This document shows, piece after piece, positions 1 through 6,035 of a stretch of DNA of 6,063 nucleotides; position 1 is the stretch's first letter, and every line of letters starts with the position of its first letter. Position numbers and translations under genes: made by a program. This DNA is from an uncultured Lysobacterales bacterium. GTDB taxonomy: Bacteria > Pseudomonadota > Gammaproteobacteria > Xanthomonadales > SZUA-36. The notes under the pieces were generated by a model that was not told the origin of the DNA, searched no databases, and was given only the letters and a program-made list of their open reading frames with translations. The stretch covers positions 1 to 6,063 of the forward strand of contig CALKKN010000088.1 in NCBI GenBank assembly GCA_937995275.1. Direction: 5' to 3'.

Positions 1-162
1 CTCCTCGAGGCGGTATGGAACGTCTATGTGCGTGTCGATCAGCATCGTGCGCTGCGTCATCATGCGGGCCTTGGTCAACAGGACGGGGGGCGGTTCTTCG
101 GTCTGCGCGGGCGCGGCCGGGGCGACCAGGCTCAGAAACAGCAGCAGGGACGAGGCTCTCAT
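1..162 (-). CDS. N-terminal part of a secreted peptidase M19 (membrane dipeptidase family), cut by the window edge
   Basis: Only the first 54 codons are present; the gene reads off the left edge and is absent from the supplied ORF set because it has no stop here. It starts MRASSLLLFLSLVAPAAPAQ, a classic Sec signal peptide with a probable cleavage after APA at about residue 19, so the product should be exported. Residues 42-52 read IDTHIDVPYRL, matching the opening metal-binding H-x-D motif of M19 renal-dipeptidase-type enzymes (H45 and D47 would be zinc ligands). Family members are binuclear zinc hydrolases that cut dipeptides, including some with D-residues; the substrate here cannot be told. 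The start is supported by a good Shine-Dalgarno, GAGGAG, seven bases upstream. It begins 2 bases after the NUDIX stop, so it is almost certainly co-transcribed with it. The family assignment rests on a short stretch, but the motif is distinctive. Confidence 0.8.
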   Translation of the reverse strand, partial: MRASSLLLFLSLVAPAAPAQTEEPPPVLLTKARMMTQRTMLIDTHIDVPYRLEE

Positions 163-164
163 CG

Positions 165-704
165 TCAGACTCCTCGGGGCGGGGCAACCGTCGGGTCACT
201 CCAGGATTCCAGTTTTCCAGCGGGGGCGATGTGGTAGTCGACCATGCGGTCGCCGTCGAATATCCAGCGGGTCTGAAAGCGCTCGCCGCGGATCAGCATC
301 GGCACCCAGTACTTATCGTCTTCCCACATCGCGTCGAAAGGGATCTCGTCGATCCGCGTCCACAGCGGTTCCGCTTCGCGGGTCTCCACCGGCTCGCCTT
401 CGAAATTGCGGGTCCGGTAGACCCAGACGTGGATGGAGTAGCCGTCCACGAACTGGAAGCGGTGTTCGCCGCAGTACTCGAGGTCGCTGACCTCGATATG
501 CAGCTCCTCGCGGCATTCGCGGATCGCCGCCGCCTCGGGCGTTTCGCCCGGATCGACCTTGCCGCCCGGTGCGTTGACCTTGCCCTTGCCGAGCCCGGTC
601 TTCTTGTTGATCAGCAGGATCTCGTCGCCGCGGAACACGAATACCAGCGTGGCCGGGTCCCGCGCCTCCCAGCGCTGCCAGTCGATGTCCGTCAGTCGGT
701 TCAT
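165..704 (-). CDS. NUDIX hydrolase, MTH1-like (oxidised purine nucleoside triphosphatase type)
   Basis: A 179-residue cytosolic protein. The NUDIX box is plain: G48, E54, then R62-E63 and E66-E67 in the pattern Gx5Ex7REUxEExGU, with H69 where glycine is usual. Outside the box it resembles human MTH1 (from memory): N44 four residues before the box, and MWEDDKYW at 126-133, where W127, D129 and D130 line up with the MTH1 residues (W117, D119, D120) that bind the oxidised base. The likely role is hydrolysis of 8-oxo-dGTP, 2-oxo-dATP or similar to monophosphates, keeping damaged nucleotides out of DNA; the exact substrate is inferred. I chose the ATG at 704 because it begins just before the domain; an in-frame ATG at 776 would add 24 unlikely residues inside tyrS. 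No good Shine-Dalgarno is seen, and the tyrS stop is 19 bases upstream, so translation may depend on coupling. It is followed after 2 bases by the M19 gene. Confidence 0.9.
   Translation of the reverse strand: MNRLTDIDWQRWEARDPATLVFVFRGDEILLINKKTGLGKGKVNAPGGKVDPGETPEAAAIRECREELHIEVSDLEYCGEHRFQFVDGYSIHVWVYRTRNFEGEPVETREAEPLWTRIDEIPFDAMWEDDKYWVPMLIRGERFQTRWIFDGDRMVDYHIAPAGKLESWSDPTVAPPRGV
170..175 (-). promoter_or_regulatory. Ribosome binding site of the M19 gene
   Basis: GAGGAG on the minus strand, seven bases before the ATG whose first base is 162. It lies inside the last codons of the upstream NUDIX gene and fixes the start of the partial M19 gene. Confidence 0.7.
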
Positions 705-723
705 GCGACGCGACGCAGGCGGC

Positions 724-1923
724 TCACAGAACGGTCGCCTTGCAGAAGCGGCGTTTGCCGACCTGCAGGATGCCACTGAAGCCCGGTGCGAGTTGGAGTC
801 GCCGATCGCTGATCTTCTCGCCGTCGATGCGCACGCCCCCCTGCTGGATCATCCGGAACGCCTCGGAATTACTGGACGTCAGCCCGCAACGGGTCAGGGC
901 CGCGGCGATCCCGATGCCCTCGCCACCCGTGTCGATGGCCTGTTCCGGCATGTCCTCGGGCATCTCGCCCTCGCGAAAGCGGGCAATGAACTCCTCGCGT
1001 GCGGCCTCCGCCGCCGCGCGGTCGTGGAATCGTTCGATGATCTCTTCGCAGAGCAGGAACTTGACGTCGCGGGGATTGCGCCCCGCCGCGACGTCGGCGC
1101 GCAGCTTCGCCAGTTCGTCATTGCCGCGGAAGCTCAGCAGGTCGAAGTAACGCCACATCAACTCGTCGGTGACGGACATCAGTTTGCCGAACATCTCGCC
1201 GGGCGCCTCCGTGATACCGACGTAGTTGCCGAGCGACTTGGACATCTTCTGCACGCCGTCCAGCCCCTCCAGCAGTGGCAGGGTGATGATGACCTGCGGA
1301 GGCTGGCCATAATGTTGCTGCAGGTGCCGGCCCACGTGCAGGTTGAACTTCTGGTCAGTGCCGCCCATTTCGACGTCGCACTCCAGAAAAACCGAGTCGT
1401 AGCCCTGCGCCAATGGGTAGAGGAATTCGTGGATCGCGATCGGCTGGTTGTTCCGGTAGCGGGCCTCGAAGTCGTCCCGCTCCAGCATGCGCGCAACGGT
1501 GTACCTGGCGGCCAGCTTGACCATGCCCGCCGAGCCGAGGGCGTTCAACCATTCCGAGTTGAAGCGGATTTCCGTTCGGTCCGGGTCGAGGATCTTGAAC
1601 ACCTGGCGCGCGTAGGTCTCCGCGTTCTCCCGGACCTGCTCGGGCGTCAGCGGCTTGCGGGTGACGTTCTTGCCGGTCGGATCGCCGATCAGCCCGGTAA
1701 AGTCGCCGATCAGGAAGATGACAGTGTGGCCCAGGTCCTGGAACTGGCGCATCTTGTTGATGATCACGGTGTGTCCGAGATGGATGTCGGGCGCGGTCGG
1801 GTCGAAACCCACCTTGACACGCAGCGGGCGGTCCAGCCCCAGGCGTTCCTCGAGCTCCTGCAGCTTGGTGATCTCGTCCGTGCCCCGGGCAATGAGGCCC
1901 AGCGCTTCCTGGATATCGGTCAT
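724..1923 (-). CDS. tyrS: Tyrosyl-tRNA synthetase
   Basis: This 399-residue class I aminoacyl-tRNA synthetase charges tRNA-Tyr with tyrosine in the cytosol using ATP. The HIGH-type signature is HLGH at 48-51 within [11 protein letters not shown]. The KMSKS loop is exact at 226-230. GGTDQKFNL (187-195) and the tyrosine-binding region around 160-185 are typical. A C-terminal S4-like RNA-binding domain runs from about 338 to the end. The length and HLGH form fit the shorter, roughly 400-residue bacterial type rather than the 424-residue E. coli type. The ATG at 1923 (MTDIQEAL) fits the usual N-terminus; in-frame ATGs at 1950 and 2046 would add atypical residues. Upstream is only a weak AGGA three to four bases from the ATG. 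It heads a probable three-gene operon with the NUDIX and M19 genes and is divergent from the WS/DGAT gene. No frameshift or missing motif is seen. Confidence 0.97.
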   Translation of the reverse strand: MTDIQEALGLIARGTDEITKLQELEERLGLDRPLRVKVGFDPTAPDIHLGHTVIINKMRQFQDLGHTVIFLIGDFTGLIGDPTGKNVTRKPLTPEQVRENAETYARQVFKILDPDRTEIRFNSEWLNALGSAGMVKLAARYTVARMLERDDFEARYRNNQPIAIHEFLYPLAQGYDSVFLECDVEMGGTDQKFNLHVGRHLQQHYGQPPQVIITLPLLEGLDGVQKMSKSLGNYVGITEAPGEMFGKLMSVTDELMWRYFDLLSFRGNDELAKLRADVAAGRNPRDVKFLLCEEIIERFHDRAAAEAAREEFIARFREGEMPEDMPEQAIDTGGEGIGIAAALTRCGLTSSNSEAFRMIQQGGVRIDGEKISDRRLQLAPGFSGILQVGKRRFCKATVL

Positions 1924-1948
1924 AATCCTGTCCGTCGGCCAATCCGCC

Positions 1949-1954
1949 ATTTTA
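1949..1954 (-). promoter_or_regulatory. tyrS: Possible -10 element for tyrS
   Basis: TAAAAT on the minus strand matches five of six consensus bases. It would put the transcript start near 1942 and leave a leader of about 18 bases before the ATG at 1923. I find no -35 hexamer at 16-18 bases, so this is a weak call. If real, it rules out the alternative in-frame ATG at 1950, which overlaps it. Confidence 0.25.
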
Positions 1955-2028
1955 TGGCTTTGCGCTCCGCGGCTCCACCCCGGCAAGCCCATGGCTGTAG
2001 GGGCCGGGGCCGGTTTCGGGTTACGATG

Positions 2029-2067
2029 AGGGTTCCCGCTACACAATCAATATCGTGACGGAACCCT
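2029..2067. repeat. Inverted repeat in the divergent tyrS / WS-DGAT intergenic region
   Basis: AGGGTTCC at 2029-2036 and GGAACCCT at 2060-2067 are perfect inverted repeats with 8-base arms and a 23-base spacer that is relatively AT-rich (contains ACACAATCAATATC). The right arm ends two bases before the WS/DGAT ATG at 2070 and includes its only Shine-Dalgarno-like bases (GGAA). It could be a regulator's operator covering both promoters, or a stem in the WS/DGAT leader that hides the ribosome site. The rest of the 146-base gap (1924-2069) holds a GGGGCC doublet near 2000 and no clear promoter pair. Function is inferred; the repeat itself is directly visible. Confidence 0.4.
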
Positions 2068-2069
2068 GA

Positions 2070-3485
2070 ATGACACGCCTGAGCCTGCTGGACGCCAACT
2101 TCCTGATGGCCGAAAACCGCGAGACGCCCATGCACGTAGCGGGCGTGAGCCTGTACCGATACCCGCCGCGCGTCAACAAGAGCGAATTTCTCCGCGAGTT
2201 GCGGGAAATCCTGCTGTCCAGCACGGACCTGCGCCCGCCGTTCAACCAGCGGCTGGCAGACAACTTTCTGAGCCGGGCCAACCTGATGTTTTCCTGGGAG
2301 AAAGACCGGGAAATCGACCTCGATTACCACGTTCGCCACTCCGCCCTGCCCCGGCCCGGCCGCTACCGTGAACTGTTCACGCTGGTGTCGCGCCTGCACA
2401 GCACGCTGCTGGACCGCAACCGTCCGCTGTGGGAACTGCACCTCATCGAGGGGCTGGCGGGCAACCAGTTCGCAACCTATCTGAAAACCCATCACTGCAT
2501 GATGGACGGCGTCGCCTCGATGCACATGGCGCAGAGCATGTTGTCCGACTCCCGCGACGGATGGAAAGACTATTCGCCGCTGGCGCGCGAGGCCTGGGAG
2601 CAGTACCGCAAGCGCATCCCGGCGCCGCGCCAGGCAGCAGCCGTCTCAAGGCAGGACCGCCAGTCCCTGGTCGAACGCATCGTCCAGCAGGCCGGCGGCG
2701 GCGCCCACCTGGCCCGTGCCCTGCTCAAGTACGCCAACGTCTGGGTTGGCGGCGGCCAGCCGCTGAACGTGCCCTGGCACGGTGTGCCGCGCGGCAGCAT
2801 CAGCAGCGGCGTCAGCGGCTCTCGGCGCTTCGTGGCGCAAACCTGGCCGTACGCGCGCATCCGCGCTGTAGGCAAGGCGATGAACGGCACCCTGAACGAC
2901 GTCGTGCTGGCCATGTGTGCCGGTGCCCTGCGCAGCTACCTGGAGCAATCCGGCGAACTGCCCACGAGGCCGCTGAAGGCCATGGTGCCCGTTTCGTTGC
3001 GGGTCGAGGGCGACATCGAATCGTCCAACGCGGTCGGCTTTATCGTCGCCAATCTCGGCACCCACCTGGCCGACGCGGGCGAACGCTTCCGGACGATCCA
3101 GCAGTCCATGCAGGCCGGGAAGGAAGTGTATGCCGGACTGTCGGCCGGCGAGGCGGCGCTGTTTACGCAACTAACGTCCTCGCCGCTGGTATTGACGACA
3201 CTGCTCGGCGTGGGGCAGCTGTTTCCCGCCTACAACCTGATCATCTCCAACGTTCCGGGGCCGCGCAAGCCGATGTACTGGAATGGCGCCCGCCTCGAGG
3301 GTATCTACCCGGCCAGTATCGTGGTGCACGGCCAGGCGCTGAACATCACCCTGGTCAGCTATGCCGAACAGATCGATTTCGGGATCATCGCCTGCCGGCG
3401 TACCACGCCGCACGTCCAGCGCCTGCTCGATCTGCTGGAAGATGCCCTGGCCGAACTGGAGGAAATCGCCGCCCCAACCCCCTGA
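2070..3485 (+). CDS. Wax ester synthase / acyl-CoA:diacylglycerol acyltransferase (WS/DGAT)
   Basis: A 471-residue member of the bacterial bifunctional acyltransferase family, which joins acyl-CoA to a fatty alcohol or diacylglycerol to make wax esters or triacylglycerol, usually at the inner face of the membrane. The catalytic HHxxxDG motif is HHCMMDG at 141-147. Other family marks are MTRLSLLDANFL with PMHVAG at the N-terminus, PLWE at 119-122, NDVVLAMCAGALR at 276-288 and SNVPGPR at 393-399. Length and domain order are those of a complete enzyme. The ATG at 2070 gives the canonical N-terminus; its ribosome site is poor (GGAA, six bases away). It stands alone among genes of unrelated function, between tyrS and an M23 gene that are neighbours in related bacteria, so it may have been inserted here. 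Whether waxes or triacylglycerols are made cannot be read from the sequence. Storage lipid synthesis is the likely physiological role. Confidence 0.95.
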   Translation: MTRLSLLDANFLMAENRETPMHVAGVSLYRYPPRVNKSEFLRELREILLSSTDLRPPFNQRLADNFLSRANLMFSWEKDREIDLDYHVRHSALPRPGRYRELFTLVSRLHSTLLDRNRPLWELHLIEGLAGNQFATYLKTHHCMMDGVASMHMAQSMLSDSRDGWKDYSPLAREAWEQYRKRIPAPRQAAAVSRQDRQSLVERIVQQAGGGAHLARALLKYANVWVGGGQPLNVPWHGVPRGSISSGVSGSRRFVAQTWPYARIRAVGKAMNGTLNDVVLAMCAGALRSYLEQSGELPTRPLKAMVPVSLRVEGDIESSNAVGFIVANLGTHLADAGERFRTIQQSMQAGKEVYAGLSAGEAALFTQLTSSPLVLTTLLGVGQLFPAYNLIISNVPGPRKPMYWNGARLEGIYPASIVVHGQALNITLVSYAEQIDFGIIACRRTTPHVQRLLDLLEDALAELEEIAAPTP

Positions 3486-3515
3486 TTGGGCCCCTGATTG
3501 ACCCCGCTGATTGAC
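3479..3515 (+). repeat. Three-copy 12-13 base tandem repeat at the WS/DGAT stop
   Basis: CTGATTG occurs at 3482-3488, 3494-3500 and 3507-3513, each preceded by a C-rich run, with unit lengths of 12 and 13 bases. The first copy contains the WS/DGAT stop TGA (3483-3485), and the second supplies another in-frame TGA (3495-3497). Copies two and three continue as TTGACCCC, so each carries a -35-like TTGACC. This looks like local slippage duplication rather than a mobile element. Confidence 0.75.
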
Positions 3516-3539
3516 CCCTCCCGGGCGTGCCAGTATCGT
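3511..3539 (+). promoter_or_regulatory. Candidate sigma-70 promoter for the M23 peptidase gene
   Basis: TTGACC (3511-3516, five of six) and TATCGT (3534-3539, four of six) are separated by exactly 17 bases. The transcript would start near 3546, giving a leader of about 38 bases to the ATG at 3584. The -35 is part of the third tandem repeat copy. Spacing and matches are good for this GC content, but there is no experimental support. Confidence 0.45.
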
Positions 3540-3577
3540 TAGCACGCCGAAACCGGGCGGGAAACGAGGGGTCTTTT
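3513..3577 (+). terminator. Terminator-like hairpin after WS/DGAT, reaching the M23 ribosome site
   Basis: GACCCCTC (3513-3520) pairs perfectly with GAGGGGTC (3566-3573), which is followed by TTTT (3574-3577). Inside lies a second perfect 7-base stem, GGCGTGC (3524-3530) with GCACGCC (3542-3548), around an 11-base loop. The outer stem encloses 45 bases, longer than a textbook intrinsic terminator, and the U-run is short, so termination may be partial. The right outer arm holds GAGGGG, the only Shine-Dalgarno-like sequence before the M23 gene. Read-through transcripts from WS/DGAT could therefore both terminate and mask that site, while transcripts from the promoter at 3511-3539 would lack the left arm. 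Confidence 0.45.
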
Positions 3578-3583
3578 ATCGAC

Positions 3584-4936
3584 ATGGAATTGCCGGTCTT
3601 CATCCAGGAGGCGCGCGCCAGGGTGGCAGACGGCAGTCACTGGCCAACGCGTCGCAGGCTGCTCGTGTTCGGAGCCACGCTGATCCTGCTGGGGGTGCTC
3701 ATCGGGCTGTTCGAGTCGACCCCCGAACCGGAGGCCGAACCGTATTCCGAGGTGGTCGATTTGTCCTTGCCCGAACGTCTTCCGCCGGACGGAACCGCCC
3801 TGGATGCAGCGGGCGCGAGAGGTTCCGCCCTACCGGACCTCGACAGGTGGGCCAGCGTCACGGTGCGCTCCGGCCAGACCCTCGATGGCATATTCCGCCA
3901 GCAGGGGTTCAGCGTTTCCCTCCTTCACCGGATACTGGCGCTCAACGCCGACACGAGGGGGCTGAAGCGAATCCGCCCCGGCGACGTGTTCGACTTCCGG
4001 GCCGACGACGGCGGCGAACTGGCCGCGATGCGCTATGCCCTGGACGAGGGCCGTTATCTCCTGGTGTACAACGACGGGGACCGGCTGGTGGCGGAGGTCC
4101 AGGTCCGGGAGATCGTCGCAGAGATCGCCGAAACCCAGGGCGTCATCGATTCGTCGCTGTTTGTCGCCGGCAAGCAGGCCGGCCTAAGCGACGCGATGGT
4201 CATGAAGCTGGCCAATATCTTCGGCTGGGACATCGACTTCGTGCTGGACATTCGCCAGGGCGACCGTTTTATGCTGGTCTATGAAAAGCTGTATCGCGAG
4301 GGAGCGTTCCTGCGGGACGGCGAAATTCTTGCCGCTACCTTCGTCAACCAGGGGGAGCGCTTCCAGGCGATCCGGTTCGACCACGGCGGGGGCGCGGAGT
4401 ATTTTGCCCCGGACGGGCGCAACATGCGGAAAGCCTTCCTGCGGGCACCGCTGAACTTCTCCTACATCAGCTCCGGCTTCAACCCCCGCCGGATGCACCC
4501 GGTGCTGAAGCGCATCCGGCCACACAACGGGATCGATTATTACGCTCCACGCGGAACCCCGGTTTACGCGGCGGGTGAAGGCACCGTCGTCCGTTCCGGT
4601 TACTCCGCAGCCAACGGCCACCACGTTTTCATCAAGCACGCCAACAGCATCGAGACACGCTACCTGCACTTCACCAAGCGCAGGGTGAAAAAAGGCCAGA
4701 AGGTCCGGCAGGGCCAGACCATCGGGACGGTCGGTTCCACCGGACTGGCCACCGGGCCACATCTGCATTACGAGTTCGTCGTCAACGGGGTGCACCGGAA
4801 CCCCCGCACGGTGCCGCTGCCGAAGGTCGAGCCGCTGCAGGGCGAGATCCTGACGGCATTCCAGTCGCAGGCGGCCCCGCTGCTGACGCAACTCAGCCGC
4901 CTGGAGTCCGCCTCGCTCTACGCGAGTCGTGAGTGA
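3584..4936 (+). CDS. Membrane-anchored M23 murein DD-endopeptidase (MepM/OapA-like)
   Basis: This 450-residue protein has a short cytoplasmic N-terminus with an RRR patch, one membrane segment at about residues 25-43, and a periplasmic remainder. Residues about 90-175 form a LysM/OapA-like region (SVTVRSGQTLDGIFRQQG), which in relatives binds peptidoglycan. The M23 LytM-type domain covers about 290-410 with SGFNPRRMHPV, HNGID (H314, D318), YLH (H362) and HLH (H393, H395). All expected zinc ligands (H314, D318, H395) and catalytic histidines are present, so it should be active and not an EnvC/NlpD-like activator. The likely job is cutting peptide cross-links to let the wall grow. The ATG at 3584 was chosen over a GTG at 3527, which lies in the promoter and hairpin; GAGGGG 12 bases upstream is a somewhat distant ribosome site. 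The gene is divergent from tyrS in relatives, and the anmK remnant overlaps its stop. The exact name within the MepM group is uncertain. Confidence 0.95.
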   Translation: MELPVFIQEARARVADGSHWPTRRRLLVFGATLILLGVLIGLFESTPEPEAEPYSEVVDLSLPERLPPDGTALDAAGARGSALPDLDRWASVTVRSGQTLDGIFRQQGFSVSLLHRILALNADTRGLKRIRPGDVFDFRADDGGELAAMRYALDEGRYLLVYNDGDRLVAEVQVREIVAEIAETQGVIDSSLFVAGKQAGLSDAMVMKLANIFGWDIDFVLDIRQGDRFMLVYEKLYREGAFLRDGEILAATFVNQGERFQAIRFDHGGGAEYFAPDGRNMRKAFLRAPLNFSYISSGFNPRRMHPVLKRIRPHNGIDYYAPRGTPVYAAGEGTVVRSGYSAANGHHVFIKHANSIETRYLHFTKRRVKKGQKVRQGQTIGTVGSTGLATGPHLHYEFVVNGVHRNPRTVPLPKVEPLQGEILTAFQSQAAPLLTQLSRLESASLYASRE

Positions 4937-5053
4937 GCCGCACCATTACATTGGCCTGATATCCGGCACCGGCCGGGGCGGCGTCGACGCGGTCTCGTTC
5001 GCCTGACAGGTGCGCGTGAACCCGTCCTGCCGGGTACAATAGAAAGGCCATGA
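4929..5053 (+). pseudogene. anmK: Remnant of anmK (anhydro-N-acetylmuramic acid kinase), internally deleted
   Basis: A GTG at 4929, overlapping the M23 stop by 8 bases as in a coupled operon, opens a 25-codon frame ending at TGA 5004-5006. Its residues 7-22 read YIGLISGTGRGGVDAV, close to the AnmK N-terminal signature YIGLMSGTSLDGVDAV. The SLDG loop has become GRGG, so a conserved aspartate is lost. Intact AnmK is roughly 370 residues and carries its catalytic aspartate mid-protein, so this piece cannot be active. In another frame, 5003-5053 reads LTGAREPVLPGTIERP then TGA, resembling the AnmK C-terminus (VTGA..PVVLGAIYP). This suggests an internal deletion of about 1 kb that kept both ends; that second part is less certain. 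AnmK phosphorylates anhydro-MurNAc in cell-wall recycling. In relatives it follows the M23 gene, which supports the reading. An assembly deletion is an alternative explanation. Confidence 0.7.
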
Positions 5054-5427
5054 ACCTCCTGCTCAATCTCGTGTGGCTTGTCTTCGGCGGTTTTATCATC
5101 GTGCTCGGCTATCTGCTGGGCGCGATCCTGCTCTGCATCACGATCATCGGCATCCCGTTCGGTATCCAGTGTTTCAAGTTGGCCGGGCTGGCTCTGGCGC
5201 CGTTCGGGCGCGAGATTCGGGAGAAGGAACCGCCGAGCGGCGCGCTGGCGGTGATCATGAACATCATCTGGATTATTCTGCCCGGTCTGGAGCTGGCCGT
5301 GCTGCACCTGTTCCTGGCCCTGATCTTCGCCGTCACGATTATCGGCCTGCCGATCGCTGCCCAGCACCTGAAAATGACCCGGCTTGCACTTCTGCCCTTC
5401 GGTTTCGAGGTCCGGGAAATCCGCTGA
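5050..5427 (+). CDS. yccF: YccF/DUF307 family inner-membrane protein
   Basis: A 125-residue, very hydrophobic protein. It consists of two copies of the DUF307 unit: about residues 4-58, with NLVW, TIIGIPFGIQ and LALAPFGREIRE; and about 70-125, with NIIW, TIIGLPIAAQ and LALLPFGFEVRE. Each unit contributes hydrophobic segments (about 7-38 and 71-104), so it should sit in the inner membrane. E. coli YccF is the named relative; its biochemical function is not established. At 125 residues it is slightly shorter than E. coli YccF. The ATG at 5050 is preceded by AGAAAGG (5041-5047), close to the start. It overlaps the stop of the putative anmK tail frame (ATGA) and is itself coupled to the next gene through TGATG. 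A TACAAT at 5035-5040 could be a -10 but has no -35 at the right distance. Confidence 0.9.
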   Translation: MNLLLNLVWLVFGGFIIVLGYLLGAILLCITIIGIPFGIQCFKLAGLALAPFGREIREKEPPSGALAVIMNIIWIILPGLELAVLHLFLALIFAVTIIGLPIAAQHLKMTRLALLPFGFEVREIR

Positions 5428-6035
5428 TGGCGCACTGGCCCTGGTCCGGTCTGGTCGCGGATTGGTTCGGTGCTTCGCTCGAATCGCCGGCCGCCATCGA
5501 CGATCGCCTCGACTGGTGGTTCAAGGCCGACGCGGAACGTGACACGCTGCTCGCCGAACGGCATGGCAAGCTCGTCGAACAGTGCGCCCGCGGCGCACTG
5601 TATCACTGGCTGGACCGACCTGAAGGGCGCCTGGCCCTGGTCATCGCCCTCGACCAACTGCCGCGCAACCTGTTTCGGGGCACGCCGCGGGCGTTCGCCT
5701 ACGACGCCTGGACCACGGCCTGGTGCCTGGCCGCCGTCCATACCGGCCAGGACCGCCTCCTCAAGCCCATCGAGCGCGTGTTCCTGTACATGCCGCTGCA
5801 GCACTTCGAGGACCTGCAGGCGCAGGATACGGGCGTTCAGCTGTACGAGCGGCTGGGGCGAGAAAACAGCGAGTGGCCGGTATTCGCCGACGAGTTCCTC
5901 GCCTATGCGCGGGTTCACCGCGACATCATTGCCCGCTTCGGGCGCTTCCCGCACCGCAATCAGGTACTCGGCCGCACGAGCACGCCTGAGGAACGCGAGT
6001 ACCTGGCCGGCGACGCACCCACCTTCGGCCAGTAA
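5427..6035 (+). CDS. DUF924 family protein of unknown function
   Basis: A 202-residue soluble, probably all-alpha protein with no signal peptide or membrane segment. Family marks are clear: WWFKADAERD (30-39), ALDQLPRNLFRGT (74-86) with AFAYDAWT (89-96), VFLYMPLQHFEDLQAQ (118-133) and FGRFPHRNQVLGRTSTPEE (171-189). The conserved H, R, D and E residues look arranged for a binding or catalytic site, and known members have a TPR-like helical fold, but no reaction is established. The length is typical and the protein looks complete. The ATG at 5427 shares one base with the yccF stop (TGATG), so translation is probably coupled. An in-frame extension further upstream would only shadow yccF. After its TAA (6033-6035) the last 28 bases of the window hold nothing I can identify. 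Confidence 0.93.
   Translation: MAHWPWSGLVADWFGASLESPAAIDDRLDWWFKADAERDTLLAERHGKLVEQCARGALYHWLDRPEGRLALVIALDQLPRNLFRGTPRAFAYDAWTTAWCLAAVHTGQDRLLKPIERVFLYMPLQHFEDLQAQDTGVQLYERLGRENSEWPVFADEFLAYARVHRDIIARFGRFPHRNQVLGRTSTPEEREYLAGDAPTFGQ

Noticed and set aside
1999..2012. GGGGCC doublet in the divergent gap
   Set aside because: Two copies of a simple GC-rich hexamer are expected by chance at this base composition.
559..2058. A 499-codon open frame on the plus strand, antisense to tyrS
   Set aside because: It mirrors tyrS codon by codon in GC-rich DNA, has no recognisable motif, and tyrS is unmistakable on the other strand.
1920..2525. A minus-strand frame covering the tyrS/WS-DGAT gap and the WS/DGAT start
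   Set aside because: It overlaps the real start of WS/DGAT on the other strand and shows no recognisable domain.
2429..3514. A 361-codon plus-strand frame inside WS/DGAT
   Set aside because: It is an arginine- and proline-rich shadow of the WS/DGAT gene in another frame, with no family motif.
3527..3583. GTG at 3527 as the M23 start
   Set aside because: It would add 19 residues encoded within the hairpin and -10 region and has no ribosome site; the ATG at 3584 gives a normal anchor-first protein.
3511..4284. A 257-codon plus-strand frame over the start of the M23 gene
   Set aside because: Low-complexity R/G/P-rich translation; the M23 frame has the signature motifs.
5035..5040. TACAAT as a -10 box for yccF
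   Set aside because: Good hexamer, but the nearest -35-like sequence (CTGACA at 5003) is 26 bases away and there is no extended -10; not called.
5109..5954. A 281-codon minus-strand frame antisense to yccF and DUF924
   Set aside because: Both sense genes have clear family motifs; the antisense product has none.
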